Shown one piece after another: positions 45,655 to 55,468 of a stretch of 64,000 nt of DNA (positions within the stretch are counted from its first letter, which is position 1; each line of letters opens with the position of its first letter). The notes under the pieces are model-generated. The model did not search any database, was not told the DNA's origin, and saw only the letters and a list, made by a program, of their open reading frames with translations. Origin of the DNA: Flavobacteriales bacterium 34_180_T64 (GTDB lineage Bacteria > Bacteroidota > Bacteroidia > Flavobacteriales > Flavobacteriaceae); NCBI GenBank assembly GCA_002162765.1, contig MAAR01000008.1:1-64000 (forward strand), read 5' to 3'. The position numbers and the translations under genes were made by a program.

Positions 45655-46401
45655 TTAAATCACCTTGGCTTCGTTGTGAAGTAAGTTTACTAATTCGTCT
45701 AAATTATCAGGTGATACCAAAGTTACAGCGCCTTTTGGTGCTGGCTTTTCAAATTGTACTGAAGTGGTTTCTTCAGTTGCATCAACAGGCTCTAAAACGT
45801 TTAAAGGTTTTTGACGCGCCATCATAATACCTCTCATATTAGGAATGCGCAAATCACTTTCTTCAACCAATCCCTTTTGTCCACCAATAATAAGTGGAAG
45901 AGAAGTTGAAACCGTTTCTTTTCCGCCATCAATTTCACGTATTGCTTTAACATTTGTACCATCTACTTCAAGGTTGATACAGTTGTTCACAAAGTTAGCA
46001 TTAGTTAGAGCCGCTAACATACCAGGTACCATTCCGCCATTATAATCAATAGATTCTCGACCTGCAATAACCAAATCGTAACCACCTTCTTGAACCACAT
46101 TGGCTAATTGTTTTGCAACTGCAAATCCATCAGTAGCAGCCGTATTAACTCGAATTGCACCATCAGCACCAATTGCTAATGCCTTGCGTAATGTAGGTTC
46201 AGTTTCTGGACCACCAACATTTACTACGTGAACCGAAGCGCCTTGTTTTTCTTTAAACCACATGGCGCGTGTTAGGCCAAATTCGTCATTAGGATTGATT
46301 ACATATTGCACACCAGTTGTGTCAAATTTGGTGTCGCCTTCAGTAAAATTAATTTTTGAAGTCGTGTCAGGTACATGACTGATACACACTAAAATTTTCA
46401 T
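45655..46401 (-). CDS. etfB: electron transfer flavoprotein subunit beta
   Basis: A 248-residue AMP-binding subunit of ETF. The KILVCISHVPDTTSKINF start, NPNDEFGLTRAMWFKEK, and the LVIAGRESIDYNGGMVPGM loop are characteristic. The IGGQKGLVEESDLRIPNMRG segment carries the recognition-loop region for partner dehydrogenases. It is the first gene of etfBA. A perfect 30-bp palindrome covers the predicted -33 region 62 bp upstream, so the operon is probably controlled by a dimeric repressor. Confidence 0.95.
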   Translation of the reverse strand: MKILVCISHVPDTTSKINFTEGDTKFDTTGVQYVINPNDEFGLTRAMWFKEKQGASVHVVNVGGPETEPTLRKALAIGADGAIRVNTAATDGFAVAKQLANVVQEGGYDLVIAGRESIDYNGGMVPGMLAALTNANFVNNCINLEVDGTNVKAIREIDGGKETVSTSLPLIIGGQKGLVEESDLRIPNMRGIMMARQKPLNVLEPVDATEETTSVQFEKPAPKGAVTLVSPDNLDELVNLLHNEAKVI

Positions 46402-46440
46402 AATATTTTGAGATTAAATAAGTATATTTTTTTGAGGTTA

Positions 46441-46492
46441 CGAAGGTAATTATTTTAATTGAAATATTTACTATGCGCGCATAGTAAATATT
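46441..46492 (-). promoter_or_regulatory. etfBA promoter with palindromic operator
   Basis: 46463-46492 is a perfect 30-bp palindrome with half-site AATATTTACTATGCG. On the minus strand the -7-like element TACCTTCG (plus 46441-46448) follows after 14 bp, placing the -33 region inside the palindrome. This geometry suits repression by a TetR- or MarR-type dimer. ETF function points to fatty-acid or branched-chain amino-acid oxidation as the signal, which is inference. Confidence 0.6.
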
Positions 46493-46520
46493 AAAAAACT
46501 CTACTATGAATTAGCAACTC

Positions 46521-47621
46521 TTATTTCTTTAAGAACTTAACTACGCTTTGCTGATTATTAGAAGTTGAGAGTTTAATGAAGTAAAGCCCTTTTTTGAATT
46601 TTGAGATATTTATACTATTAATTTCAAATGGTGTTTCGCTAACTATGCGTTGACCTGAAACATTAAAAATCTCAATTGAAATTAATTGGTTTTCTAAACC
46701 AGAAATTTGCAAATATGGGTTGGCTTCAAGTTGAAATAACTTTATTTGCCTCAAAGTAGATTCATTAATGGATAAATTATGGTTTTCAAAAGTCATAAAG
46801 TCAGTTGAAAAAATACCAGTTTCTCTTTCTAATATAATTTGACCATTTTCTATTCCATTATAGATTATAAGATTTCCAACGTGGAATTCTAAACATCCAA
46901 TATCAAGCATGCTATACAGCATTTCTTCTATATAGTGACAAGGGTCGCTAAAGTTAGATTCACTAGATACACTTTCAGTTGATTTCCATAATTGAAGCTT
47001 ATCATTTGTAAATTCATTAAAATCTGGATGCCCTCCTTTTAAACCTATTGAAAATGAGTTTCCACAAGGAGAAAGCCCTACGGATTCAGCGTACATGATA
47101 TCATCGTTAATATCATAGTTGAATGCTATCTTCAATTCAAATCCATCAGGAATATTTTGCTCATTATCTTCACAATATTGCCCATCTTCAGGAATATTAC
47201 TGCAATATTTAATTAGTTTGTATGTCTTATTGTGTAATAAATTAATCAGGTTAGAACTCATAGTAATGCTAGGATATTCTTGATCAATAAAAAAAATATC
47301 TGATGATACATCATTATAAAGTGTATTCAATAAGGTTTTGTTTCCATGTGAAATAACATAATACTTGAACAATTCTCCATTAGATTCAGGAAAGGCTTGA
47401 TAGAAGTTGTAAATAGTATATTCAGCAAATATATCAGTGATATTTTGGTCTTGGTGTGTTAATGTTATAGTCCCATCACCATTATCTGATATGGCAGGAA
47501 TATTGTCTGTGCTTTCAATTATCACATAATCGTTTTGAATACTACATAAAACATAATTTTGACCCAAGGAAATGCAAATGTGGAATAGGAAATATGTTAT
47601 AAAAAAGTAGTTTTTTTTCAT
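46521..47621 (-). CDS. T9SS type A sorting domain-containing secreted protein
   Basis: A 366-residue protein with a signal peptide (about 1-20, ending SLGQ). The central region (about 25-290) has no recognised domain and contains several Cys residues, including CSNIPEDGQYCEDN. A C-terminal type A sorting domain (about 298-366) has LISIEIFNVSGQRIVSE, INISKFKKGLYFIKL and a KFLKK end. It should be exported through the T9SS and attached to the cell surface or released. The body is probably lineage-specific. It is followed by the etfB promoter region. Confidence 0.8.
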   Translation of the reverse strand: MKKNYFFITYFLFHICISLGQNYVLCSIQNDYVIIESTDNIPAISDNGDGTITLTHQDQNITDIFAEYTIYNFYQAFPESNGELFKYYVISHGNKTLLNTLYNDVSSDIFFIDQEYPSITMSSNLINLLHNKTYKLIKYCSNIPEDGQYCEDNEQNIPDGFELKIAFNYDINDDIMYAESVGLSPCGNSFSIGLKGGHPDFNEFTNDKLQLWKSTESVSSESNFSDPCHYIEEMLYSMLDIGCLEFHVGNLIIYNGIENGQIILERETGIFSTDFMTFENHNLSINESTLRQIKLFQLEANPYLQISGLENQLISIEIFNVSGQRIVSETPFEINSINISKFKKGLYFIKLSTSNNQQSVVKFLKK

Positions 47622-47729
47622 ATTAAAACGAGGAATAAACTTAAATGTACGAAAAATCTGTAATAAATAAGTGTTTTAGTGTTAGTATTTTTGTTGTGAA
47701 TAATACCTATTTTTGCTATTCGTATTAAA

Positions 47730-48716
47730 ATGAAATCAATGAAGACAATTCAATTTAGAGAAGCTATTGCAGAAGCCATGAGTGAGGAAATGCGTAGAGA
47801 TGAAAGTGTGTATTTAATGGGCGAGGAAGTAGCTGAATATAATGGTGCCTATAAGGCGTCTAAAGGCATGTTAGATGAGTTTGGAGCTAAACGTGTTATT
47901 GATACACCAATTGCGGAGCTTGGATTTGCGGGAATTGCCATTGGATCTACCATGACAGGTAATAGACCTATTGTAGAATACATGACCTTTAACTTTTCCT
48001 TGGTTGGAATTGATCAGATCATTAATAATGCTGCAAAAATAAGACAGATGTCTGGTGGACAGTTTAAATGTCCAATTGTATTTAGAGGTCCAACAGCTTC
48101 TGCTGGTCAATTGGCAGCTACACATTCTCAGGCGTTTGAGAGCTGGTTTGCCAATACACCTGGTTTAAAAGTAGTTGTGCCTTCTAATGTGTATGATGCT
48201 AAAGGCTTATTGAAATCTGCTATCAGAGATGACGATCCAGTTATTTTTATGGAAAGTGAGCAAATGTATGGTGATAAAGGTGAAGTCCCTGAGGGTGAAT
48301 ATACAATTCCTCTAGGTGTTGCTGAAATTAAACGCGAAGGAACTGATGTTACTATTGTATCTTTTGGAAAAATTATTAAAGAAGCCTACAAAGCTGCAGA
48401 CGCCTTAGCCAAAGACGGTGTCTCATGTGAAATTATTGATTTGAGAACAGTGCGTCCTTTAGATAAAGAGGCGATATTGAAATCGGTAAAGAAAACTAAT
48501 AGATTAGTAATTCTGGAAGAAGCATGGCCTTTTGGAAATGTCTCTACGGATATTTCATATACGGTTCAGTCTGAAGCCTTCGATTATTTGGATGCTCCAA
48601 TTATAAAAATTAATACTGCAGATACTCCTGCGCCATACTCACCAGTACTATTGGCTGAATGGCTACCAGATTATAATGAGGTGATAAAAGCAGTAAAAAA
48701 GGTAATGTATAAATAA
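47730..48716 (+). CDS. pdhB: pyruvate dehydrogenase complex E1 component subunit beta
   Basis: A 328-residue transketolase-like subunit of the thiamine diphosphate-dependent E1. It has MGEEVAEYNGAYKASKGM, VIDTPIAELGFAGIAIGSTM, the VFRGPTASAGQLAATHSQ region and VILEEAWPFGNV in the C-terminal domain. A second ATG at 47739 (MKTIQFREAIAEAM) is equally or more likely to be the real start. The alpha subunit, E2 and E3 are not in the window, so a branched-chain 2-oxoacid E1 beta cannot be fully excluded, but sequence favours pyruvate. Confidence 0.9.
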   Translation: MKSMKTIQFREAIAEAMSEEMRRDESVYLMGEEVAEYNGAYKASKGMLDEFGAKRVIDTPIAELGFAGIAIGSTMTGNRPIVEYMTFNFSLVGIDQIINNAAKIRQMSGGQFKCPIVFRGPTASAGQLAATHSQAFESWFANTPGLKVVVPSNVYDAKGLLKSAIRDDDPVIFMESEQMYGDKGEVPEGEYTIPLGVAEIKREGTDVTIVSFGKIIKEAYKAADALAKDGVSCEIIDLRTVRPLDKEAILKSVKKTNRLVILEEAWPFGNVSTDISYTVQSEAFDYLDAPIIKINTADTPAPYSPVLLAEWLPDYNEVIKAVKKVMYK

Positions 48717-48738
48717 AACGTATTTTTACACGTTATAT

Positions 48739-48776
48739 AAACTTCATTAGCACGTTTGTTGGTGAAGTTTTTTTAA
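48739..48776 (+). terminator. intrinsic terminator after pdhB
   Basis: A stem AAACTTCA with TGAAGTTT around a 16-nt loop, followed by a T-run, 23 bp past the pdhB stop and just before the DUF5686 gene. Confidence 0.6.
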
Positions 48777-48778
48777 TT

Positions 48779-51289
48779 ATGAAGAAAAATTTACTCTTTA
48801 CTTTTTTATGGTTCGGATGTTTATCCGTGTTTTCTCAAACTAAGGTTAGTGGTTATGTTCTAGACGAATTTGATCAGCCTGTTGCCTTTGCCAATGTGCT
48901 ATTTAAAGATTCCACAGAGGGCACAATTACCAATGAAGATGGTCGATTCTATCTAGAATCAGAAAACACTTGGGACACTTTAATGATTTCGTTTATTGGT
49001 TATGATACTATAGAAATTCTACTTGATAAAAAAGTTAACTTCGATTTGCAGTTTATCCTTAAGGAAGCTGCGGCAGCACTTGATGAAGTCGTTATTATTT
49101 CAGGAAAACAATCTAAAAAAGCATCTGAAAATCCGGCCATAGGAATCCTTAAGAAAATTTGGGAGCGTAAACGTCAAAATGGATTACGACAATTTAAGCA
49201 ATATGAATACGATAAATACGAAAAAGTAGAATTCGATATCAATACAATTGACAGTACTCTAATTAAAAGTAAGTTGTTTCGAGGCATGGAATTCGTGTTT
49301 AACGAGGTAGATACGTCTCGAGTTACGGGAAAGACTTATTTGCCAATTTTCATTAATGAAGCCGTTTCTAAGGTTTATGGTGATAATGTTATCAATAAAG
49401 AAAAGGAAGATTTACAAGGGAATAAAAATTCAGGATTTGATAACAATCAAGTAATTATTGATTTTGTTGATGAATTGTACTCTGATTACAATGTATATGA
49501 TGATTATTTGAAATTTTTTGATAAAAGTTTTGTAAGTCCTTTGGGTAAATCTGGAGTAAGTACCTATAATTATGTGCTTTCAGATAGTGCCTATATTGGA
49601 GATAAATGGTGTTACAATATTATTTATTATCCACGGCGAAAAAATGAATTGACATTCAAAGGTGATTTTTGGGTTAATGATTCGACTTATGCTGTTAAAG
49701 ATATTAACCTACAAGCTTCTAAAAGTGCGAATATCAACTGGGTTAAAGAAATATATATTGAGCAGGAATTTGAAGTACTAAACGATTCTTTGTTTCTAAT
49801 TAAGCGTGACTATTTTATGTCTGATTTCGCCTTAAACAAAAAGGAAAAGTCGAGAGGCGTTTATGGGAAGCGGACCACACTTTATGAGAACTATGTTTTT
49901 GATACGCCAAAAGACGAGAAGTTTTATAGCGAAGAAGTATATTCCTACGATGAAGATATTTATAATAGAGATGACCAGTTTTGGGAAATCAATCGATTAG
50001 AGTCCTTAAATAAGGATGAAAAAGGCGTTTATAAGATGCTAGATACGCTTAAAACCGTCAAAAAATTTAAGCGTATTTATAATATTGGAAGCGTATTAGC
50101 TTCTGGTTATATAGAGTTTCCTAGTCTAAAATTTGACTATGGTCCTGTGTTTTCCACTTTTGGATACAATGAAGTAGAAGGTTTCCGTCTGCGAACTGGA
50201 GGTAGAACTTATTTTAGCCCTAATGATCCTTGGCGTGTAGAAGGATTTATTGCTTATGGGTTTAAAGATAATAAATTTAAATATGGAATTTCTGGAAAAT
50301 GGTTACTCAATAAAAAGAACCGCCTCACCTTATCGGGAGGTAATCGTAGAGATATTGAGCAAATTGGAGCAAGCTTAACAACATCAACTGATGTGCTTGG
50401 ACGAAGTTTTGCTTCGTCAACACTACTTGCTAAAGGAGATAATAACAAATTAACAAATATTAATCTAACCACCTTAAGTGTAGAAATTGAACCATTTAAA
50501 AATGTGGTATTTCGTCTTTTTGGAGATTATCGAACCTTGGAATCGGCGTCACCATCATTTAGTTTAGACTATATAGATCCTGAGTCTCCTACTGGGATAT
50601 CGTCAGAGATTAAACAATTTGAATCCTCTTTGTCCATATCGTACTTTCCAAATCGAAAAATGACAGGATATGGTGTCGAGCGTAAAGATGCGAATGATGA
50701 TTATGCAAGATTGTTTGCACAAATTTCTAAGGGAGATCGCGATATGTTTAATAGTGATTTTGATTATACCAAATTGCAATTTTCGTATCTGCAGCCATGG
50801 CAAGTAGGTGGATTTGGAAGATTATACACTACTGTTGAAGCAGGAAAAACATTTGGAGAAGTGCCATTAGGTCTTTTAAGTGTGGTTCCAGGAAACCAAT
50901 CGTATTTCTCGGTTTATAATACATTTACGCAATTAGATTTTTATGAATTTGTGACTGATACATATGCTTCCTTACATATGGAACATAATTTTAATGGTCG
51001 TGTTTTTTCTCGAATTCCGTTTTTTAAAAATTACAATCTAAGAGCTATTTTAGGTTTTCGAAGTGTTTGGGGTGAATTGTCTCAAGAAAATATAGATTTA
51101 AGTACGACAGGGAATCCATATGAATTTCCATTGGCAGCACCAGATGGTCAAATGTATTATGAATATAGTGTTGGCGTAGGAAATATTTTTAAAATATTAA
51201 GAATTGATTTTAATTTTCGAGGAAACTATCTTGATAATCCTGACGCACGTAAGTTTGGGGTCACAGCGAGATTCGGATTTCATTTTTAG
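48779..51289 (+). CDS. DUF5686 / carboxypeptidase-like regulatory domain outer-membrane protein
   Basis: An 836-residue protein with a signal peptide (about 1-20, ending SVFSQ). A CarboxypepD_reg-like domain (about 21-100: VSGYVLDEFDQPVAFANV, then TNEDGRFYL) is followed by the DUF5686 region and a C-terminal beta-barrel (about 430-836), ending in Phe (ARFGFHF). It looks like an outer-membrane barrel related to Omp85/TamA-type proteins with a periplasmic domain. The function is unknown. It lacks a TonB plug. The convergent methyltransferase gene ends only 8 bp away. Confidence 0.82.
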   Translation: MKKNLLFTFLWFGCLSVFSQTKVSGYVLDEFDQPVAFANVLFKDSTEGTITNEDGRFYLESENTWDTLMISFIGYDTIEILLDKKVNFDLQFILKEAAAALDEVVIISGKQSKKASENPAIGILKKIWERKRQNGLRQFKQYEYDKYEKVEFDINTIDSTLIKSKLFRGMEFVFNEVDTSRVTGKTYLPIFINEAVSKVYGDNVINKEKEDLQGNKNSGFDNNQVIIDFVDELYSDYNVYDDYLKFFDKSFVSPLGKSGVSTYNYVLSDSAYIGDKWCYNIIYYPRRKNELTFKGDFWVNDSTYAVKDINLQASKSANINWVKEIYIEQEFEVLNDSLFLIKRDYFMSDFALNKKEKSRGVYGKRTTLYENYVFDTPKDEKFYSEEVYSYDEDIYNRDDQFWEINRLESLNKDEKGVYKMLDTLKTVKKFKRIYNIGSVLASGYIEFPSLKFDYGPVFSTFGYNEVEGFRLRTGGRTYFSPNDPWRVEGFIAYGFKDNKFKYGISGKWLLNKKNRLTLSGGNRRDIEQIGASLTTSTDVLGRSFASSTLLAKGDNNKLTNINLTTLSVEIEPFKNVVFRLFGDYRTLESASPSFSLDYIDPESPTGISSEIKQFESSLSISYFPNRKMTGYGVERKDANDDYARLFAQISKGDRDMFNSDFDYTKLQFSYLQPWQVGGFGRLYTTVEAGKTFGEVPLGLLSVVPGNQSYFSVYNTFTQLDFYEFVTDTYASLHMEHNFNGRVFSRIPFFKNYNLRAILGFRSVWGELSQENIDLSTTGNPYEFPLAAPDGQMYYEYSVGVGNIFKILRIDFNFRGNYLDNPDARKFGVTARFGFHF

Positions 51290-51297
51290 AAACTTTT

Positions 51298-51984
51298 TTA
51301 ATCTTTAAAAGCTTGAAAATGCATCCAATATGTATCAATAGCAATATTATTAAAACGCTTAAAACCAACTTCTTTTAGCCAAATTAACTGATCTTTAAAA
51401 CCATCAGGTTTATCAAACTCATTGTAATGTTCCATTAGCCATTCCCATTTGCTATGGTCTTTATAATTAGATAAAACAAATGTTTTCCATCGTTCAATCA
51501 AAGCTGGGTGATAAGAATTATTCCTATTAATCATAAGGTCAGAGCAAGAAAAAATACCACCTGGTTTTAATGCTCTATAGATTTTTTTAAAAATATTTTT
51601 TTTCTCCTCACTGCCACAATGATGCATACTAAAACCTGCAATTATAAAGTCGTATGCATTTTTTTTAAACTCATAATCTTGAAAATAAGAAGCAATATAT
51701 TCTATGCTAGGGTTTTTAAATCGTTTTTGACATAAATTAAGCATTTCTTGAGAAGCATCGAGTAAGATATACTGGGATTGAGGGAATTTTTTTAAAACAC
51801 TATTAGTAACATTGCCATTACCGCAACCTAAATCTAAAATAGTTTTAGGATTAAATTTGGAAGGCAAATATTCAGTAAAACTTGAAATTAACTCAGCATA
51901 ATATGGGACACATCTAATCATATCATTAGTATAGTCTTTAGAAAACTCATCAAACTCAGTAGCGATATTGTCTTTTATTTTCAT
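51298..51984 (-). CDS. class I SAM-dependent methyltransferase
   Basis: A 228-residue cytosolic enzyme with SAM-binding motif I ILDLGCGNGNVTN, motif II around YILLDASQEML and the post-motif region FIIAGFSMHHC. It belongs to the broad methyltransferase type 11/25 group. The substrate is unknown. It is convergent with the DUF5686 gene and divergent from ppa. The length is normal for the group. Confidence 0.82.
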   Translation of the reverse strand: MKIKDNIATEFDEFSKDYTNDMIRCVPYYAELISSFTEYLPSKFNPKTILDLGCGNGNVTNSVLKKFPQSQYILLDASQEMLNLCQKRFKNPSIEYIASYFQDYEFKKNAYDFIIAGFSMHHCGSEEKKNIFKKIYRALKPGGIFSCSDLMINRNNSYHPALIERWKTFVLSNYKDHSKWEWLMEHYNEFDKPDGFKDQLIWLKEVGFKRFNNIAIDTYWMHFQAFKD

Positions 51985-52042
51985 AAATATGCTTATAAAA
52001 CTAAATTAAACTAATTTTCTTTTAAAGTCAAGTTTGTTTTCC

Positions 52043-52073
52043 TTGCCCAAACATTAACACTTCTGTATCTTTG
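52043..52073 (+). promoter_or_regulatory. promoter of ppa
   Basis: A TTG -33 element (52043-52045), a 20-bp spacer and the -7 element TATCTTTG (52066-52073), a full match to TAnnTTTG, 22 bp before the start codon. Confidence 0.65.
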
Positions 52074-52095
52074 CAAGCCTTAAAAATTTGAGATT

Positions 52096-52623
52096 ATGAG
52101 TCCACAAGGAAAAAAGACTTTTGACGTATTGATAGAAATACCAAAAGGAAGTAGAAATAAATATGAGTACGATTTTGAATTGAAAAAAATACGATTCGAT
52201 CGTATGTTGTTTTCATCAATGATGTATCCTGCAGATTATGGTTTCATACCTGAAACTTTGGCCTTAGATGGAGATCCTTTAGACGTTCTTGTTTTAGGAG
52301 GAGAACCAACATTCCCTATGTGCGTTATGGAAGTGAAGCCTATTGGTGTATTCCATATGGCTGATGAAAAAGGACCAGATGAAAAAGTGATTTGCGTTCC
52401 TGTTTCCGATCCAATTTGGAATTCCTTAAACGATCTTTCTGATATGAATCCACATCAAATCAAAGAAATAGAACATTTCTTTCAAGTGTATAAAGATTTA
52501 GAGAAAAAACGTGTTGATGTTGGTGGCTGGGGAAATGCTGATGAAGCTTACGATATATTAAATAAATGCGTGAATCGTTACGAAACTAGCGAGCACAAAG
52601 TCAATGGGGATTTTACGATTTAA
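52096..52623 (+). CDS. ppa: inorganic diphosphatase (family I)
   Basis: A 175-residue cytosolic enzyme hydrolysing pyrophosphate. The metal- and substrate-binding signature is DGDPLDVLVLG, with YPADYGFIPETLA before it. The KGSRNKYEYD and later FFQVYKDLEKKRVDVGGW segments are typical. The length matches family I. A terminator and then a membrane pyrophosphatase gene follow, so the cell has both heat-releasing and ion-pumping routes for the same substrate, side by side. Confidence 0.95.
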   Translation: MSPQGKKTFDVLIEIPKGSRNKYEYDFELKKIRFDRMLFSSMMYPADYGFIPETLALDGDPLDVLVLGGEPTFPMCVMEVKPIGVFHMADEKGPDEKVICVPVSDPIWNSLNDLSDMNPHQIKEIEHFFQVYKDLEKKRVDVGGWGNADEAYDILNKCVNRYETSEHKVNGDFTI

Positions 52624-52652
52624 CACCTAAACTTCAGATTAAAATACCAGAG

Positions 52653-52681
52653 ACCTCTCAATGAAAATTGAGAGGTTTTTT
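52653..52681 (+). terminator. intrinsic terminator after ppa
   Basis: A stem ACCTCTCAAT with ATTGAGAGGT around a GAAA loop and a T-run, 30 bp past the ppa stop. Confidence 0.85.
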
Positions 52682-52699
52682 ATTGTTCTTCGTTTTTAC

Positions 52700-52707
52700 T
52701 ACTTTTG
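52700..52707 (+). promoter_or_regulatory. -7 element of the hppA promoter
   Basis: TACTTTTG fully matches TAnnTTTG and lies 33 bp before the preferred hppA start, right after the ppa terminator. The nearest TTG (52683) is only 14 bp upstream, so the -33 element is uncertain. Confidence 0.45.
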
Positions 52708-52740
52708 GCTTCGTTAAAAACTAATCAAACAATAAATAAT

Positions 52741-55188
52741 ATGGAGTCAATGATGATTTATATGCCAATTGCAGCCGCTGTGATTGGATTACTTTACATG
52801 CTAGTGAAAAAATCTTGGGTAATGAAGCAAGACGCTGGAGATGGTAAAATGAAAGAAATTGCTGATCACATCTACGAAGGTGCTTTAGCATTCTTAAATG
52901 CTGAGTATAGACTCCTAGCAATTTTCGTAGTTGTTGTAAGTGTTTTACTTTTTGTAGTGTCTTTAGTAGTAGAGTCTACGCATTGGCTTATAGTTATTGC
53001 TTTTATATGTGGCGCAATTTTCTCTGCTTTCGCAGGAAATATAGGAATGCGAATTGCAACCAAAACGAATGTAAGAACAACACAAGCCGCACGTACAAGT
53101 TTGCCTAATGCTTTAAAAGTGTCTTTTGGCGGAGGTACTGTAATGGGACTTGGAGTTGCTGGTTTAGCAGTTTTAGGATTGACCTTATTTTTCATAATCT
53201 TTTATAACTATTTTATGGGAGGAGTTTCGGGCGCTTTTTCAGTTGATAAAATGACGATTGTTTTAGAAACACTTGCAGGGTTTTCTCTTGGAGCTGAATC
53301 TATTGCGTTATTTGCTCGTGTTGGTGGCGGAATTTATACCAAAGCAGCAGATGTTGGAGCCGATTTAGTTGGTAAAGTAGAAGCTGGAATTCCTGAAGAT
53401 GATCCTCGTAATCCGGCTACAATTGCAGATAACGTTGGAGATAATGTTGGTGATGTTGCTGGTATGGGAGCTGATTTATTCGGATCGTATGTGGCAACAG
53501 TATTGGCTGCAATGGTTTTAGGAAACTATGTTATAAAAGATATGGGTGGTTCTATTTCTGATGCATTCGGAGGTATTGGACCAATCTTATTACCTATGGC
53601 AATTGCTGGTGCAGGAATTATTATTTCTGTAATCGGTACAATGCTAGTGAAAATAAAGAATAACGATGCAAAAGAATCTCAGGTAATGAGAGCTTTGAAT
53701 ATTGGTAACTGGACTTCAATTATATTAGTTGCTATATCTTGTTTTGTTTTAGTAACATGGATGTTACCAGAAACTATGAAAATGCACTTCTTTGGTGAAG
53801 GATTACAAGATATCTCTGCGATGCGTGTGTTTTACGCTACACTTGTTGGTTTAGTTGTTGGAGCTGGAATTTCTTCAGTAACAGAATATTATACTGGATT
53901 AGGAAAAAGTCCAATTTTAAAAATTGTACAACAATCGAGTACAGGAGCAGGAACAAACATTATTGCTGGTTTAGCTACTGGAATGATTTCAACCTTCCCT
54001 TCAGTATTATTATTCGCTGGAGCCATTTGGGCGTCTTATGCCTTTGCTGGTTTTTATGGTGTGGCTTTAGCCGCTTCTGCTATGATGGCAACAACTGCTA
54101 TGCAATTAGCTATTGATGCATTCGGACCAATATCTGATAATGCTGGTGGAATTGCTGAAATGAGCGAACAAGAACCAATCGTTAGAGAACGTACTGATAT
54201 TTTAGATTCAGTAGGAAATACAACTGCTGCAACTGGTAAAGGATTTGCAATTGCTTCTGCGGCCTTAACGTCGTTAGCTTTATTTGCGGCTTATGTAACC
54301 TTTACTGGAATTGATGGAATTAACATCTTTAAGGCTCCAGTTTTAGCCATGTTATTTGTTGGTGGAATGGTACCAGTAGTATTTTCTGCCCTTGCCATGA
54401 ATGCTGTTGGAAAAGCCGCTATGGAAATGGTGCAAGAGGTTCGTCGTCAGTTTAGAGAGATTCCTGGAATTATGGAAGGTACTGGGAAACCAGAATATGA
54501 TAAATGTGTCGCTATTTCTACAAAAGCATCTTTAAAAGAAATGATGCTTCCAGGATTGTTAACTATTGGATTTCCTTTAGTGATTGCTTTCGTTCCTATG
54601 TTATTTGGAATGGAAAACATGGCTATAGCTGAAATGTTAGGAGGCTATATGGCAGGAGTTACAGTAAGTGGTGTACTTTGGGCTATATTCCAAAACAATG
54701 CAGGAGGTGCTTGGGACAACGCTAAAAAATCGTTTGAAGCTGGAGTGATGATTAATGGGGAGATGACACATAAAGGTTCTGCTGCTCATGAAGCTGCAAT
54801 TACTGGAGATACTGTTGGAGATCCTTTTAAAGACACCTCTGGACCATCAATGAACATTCTAATTAAATTAACGTGTTTAATTGGTTTAGTAATTGCACCA
54901 ATTTTAGGAGGACATGCTTCTGAAGAGGGAATGGCAATGATGAATGAAATTCGTACTGAAAAAGAAGTGAAGGTGGAAATGACTAAAAGCGAAGATGGTA
55001 TTCTTGAGGCTGTCATAACAACCACACATACTGAAAATGGTGAAACAGTTACTAAAGAGGAACTTTTTGAAGGGTCACGTGCTGAATTGGATGCGAAATT
55101 AAAGACTATTAGTGACGCTGTTGAGGTGCATTTAGATACCGATAAAAAAGTAATTAAGAAAGTGATTGAAGAGGTTGAAAAAAACTAA
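52741..55188 (+). CDS. hppA: membrane-bound ion-translocating pyrophosphatase
   Basis: The start is set at the ATG at 52741 (815 aa, [12 protein letters not shown]); an upstream TTG at 52705 overlaps the promoter. It has about 16 membrane helices. The pyrophosphate site carries [19 protein letters not shown] and [18 protein letters not shown]. Alanine in [10 protein letters not shown] is the residue associated with K+-dependent enzymes. The pumped ion (Na+ or H+) cannot be decided by eye. After the last helix there is a ~90-residue acidic tail (from GGHASEEG), longer than in plant or most bacterial enzymes. It couples PPi hydrolysis to an ion gradient. Confidence 0.95.
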   Translation: MESMMIYMPIAAAVIGLLYMLVKKSWVMKQDAGDGKMKEIADHIYEGALAFLNAEYRLLAIFVVVVSVLLFVVSLVVESTHWLIVIAFICGAIFSAFAGNIGMRIATKTNVRTTQAARTSLPNALKVSFGGGTVMGLGVAGLAVLGLTLFFIIFYNYFMGGVSGAFSVDKMTIVLETLAGFSLGAESIALFARVGGGIYTKAADVGADLVGKVEAGIPEDDPRNPATIADNVGDNVGDVAGMGADLFGSYVATVLAAMVLGNYVIKDMGGSISDAFGGIGPILLPMAIAGAGIIISVIGTMLVKIKNNDAKESQVMRALNIGNWTSIILVAISCFVLVTWMLPETMKMHFFGEGLQDISAMRVFYATLVGLVVGAGISSVTEYYTGLGKSPILKIVQQSSTGAGTNIIAGLATGMISTFPSVLLFAGAIWASYAFAGFYGVALAASAMMATTAMQLAIDAFGPISDNAGGIAEMSEQEPIVRERTDILDSVGNTTAATGKGFAIASAALTSLALFAAYVTFTGIDGINIFKAPVLAMLFVGGMVPVVFSALAMNAVGKAAMEMVQEVRRQFREIPGIMEGTGKPEYDKCVAISTKASLKEMMLPGLLTIGFPLVIAFVPMLFGMENMAIAEMLGGYMAGVTVSGVLWAIFQNNAGGAWDNAKKSFEAGVMINGEMTHKGSAAHEAAITGDTVGDPFKDTSGPSMNILIKLTCLIGLVIAPILGGHASEEGMAMMNEIRTEKEVKVEMTKSEDGILEAVITTTHTENGETVTKEELFEGSRAELDAKLKTISDAVEVHLDTDKKVIKKVIEEVEKN

Positions 55189-55205
55189 TTCTATATATAT
55201 TAAAT

Positions 55206-55239
55206 AAAAAAGCCACATCATATAGATGTGGCTTTTTTA
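55206..55239. terminator. intrinsic terminator after hppA
   Basis: A perfect stem AAAAGCCACATC with GATGTGGCTTTT around an ATATA loop, with T-runs on both strands. It lies 17 bp past the hppA stop. Confidence 0.85.
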
Positions 55240-55336
55240 TGTTTTTGCGTTAAGGATTACTCATCCATCTTAATTGTTAAATACGAAATCGTGAATGCTT
55301 CGCATTTGAGGCTTTGTTGGAGCTCTTTTTATTTTT

Positions 55337-55420
55337 GTCATTACGAGGAGCTAAGGGACGTGGTAATCTCTAGAAATTATACAGATTGCCACAGCAAATT
55401 AAAATTAGCTTCGCAATGAC
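55337..55420. repeat. imperfect inverted repeat, TCATTGCGAGG family, copy 2
   Basis: Begins GTCATTACGAGGAGC and ends CTTCGCAATGAC, with inner AATCT and AGATTGCC parts. It is a diverged copy of the element at 40917-40996. It lies between the convergent hppA and deoxynucleoside kinase genes. Confidence 0.6.
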
Positions 55421-55468
55421 ATAAAAAAGCGACGGCTGAAAGCGTGGTTTACTGCAGGTTAAAACGTC

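Noticed and set aside
55228..55419. A 63-codon open frame after hppA
   Set aside because: It begins inside the hppA terminator and continues through a repeat copy, so it is not a gene.
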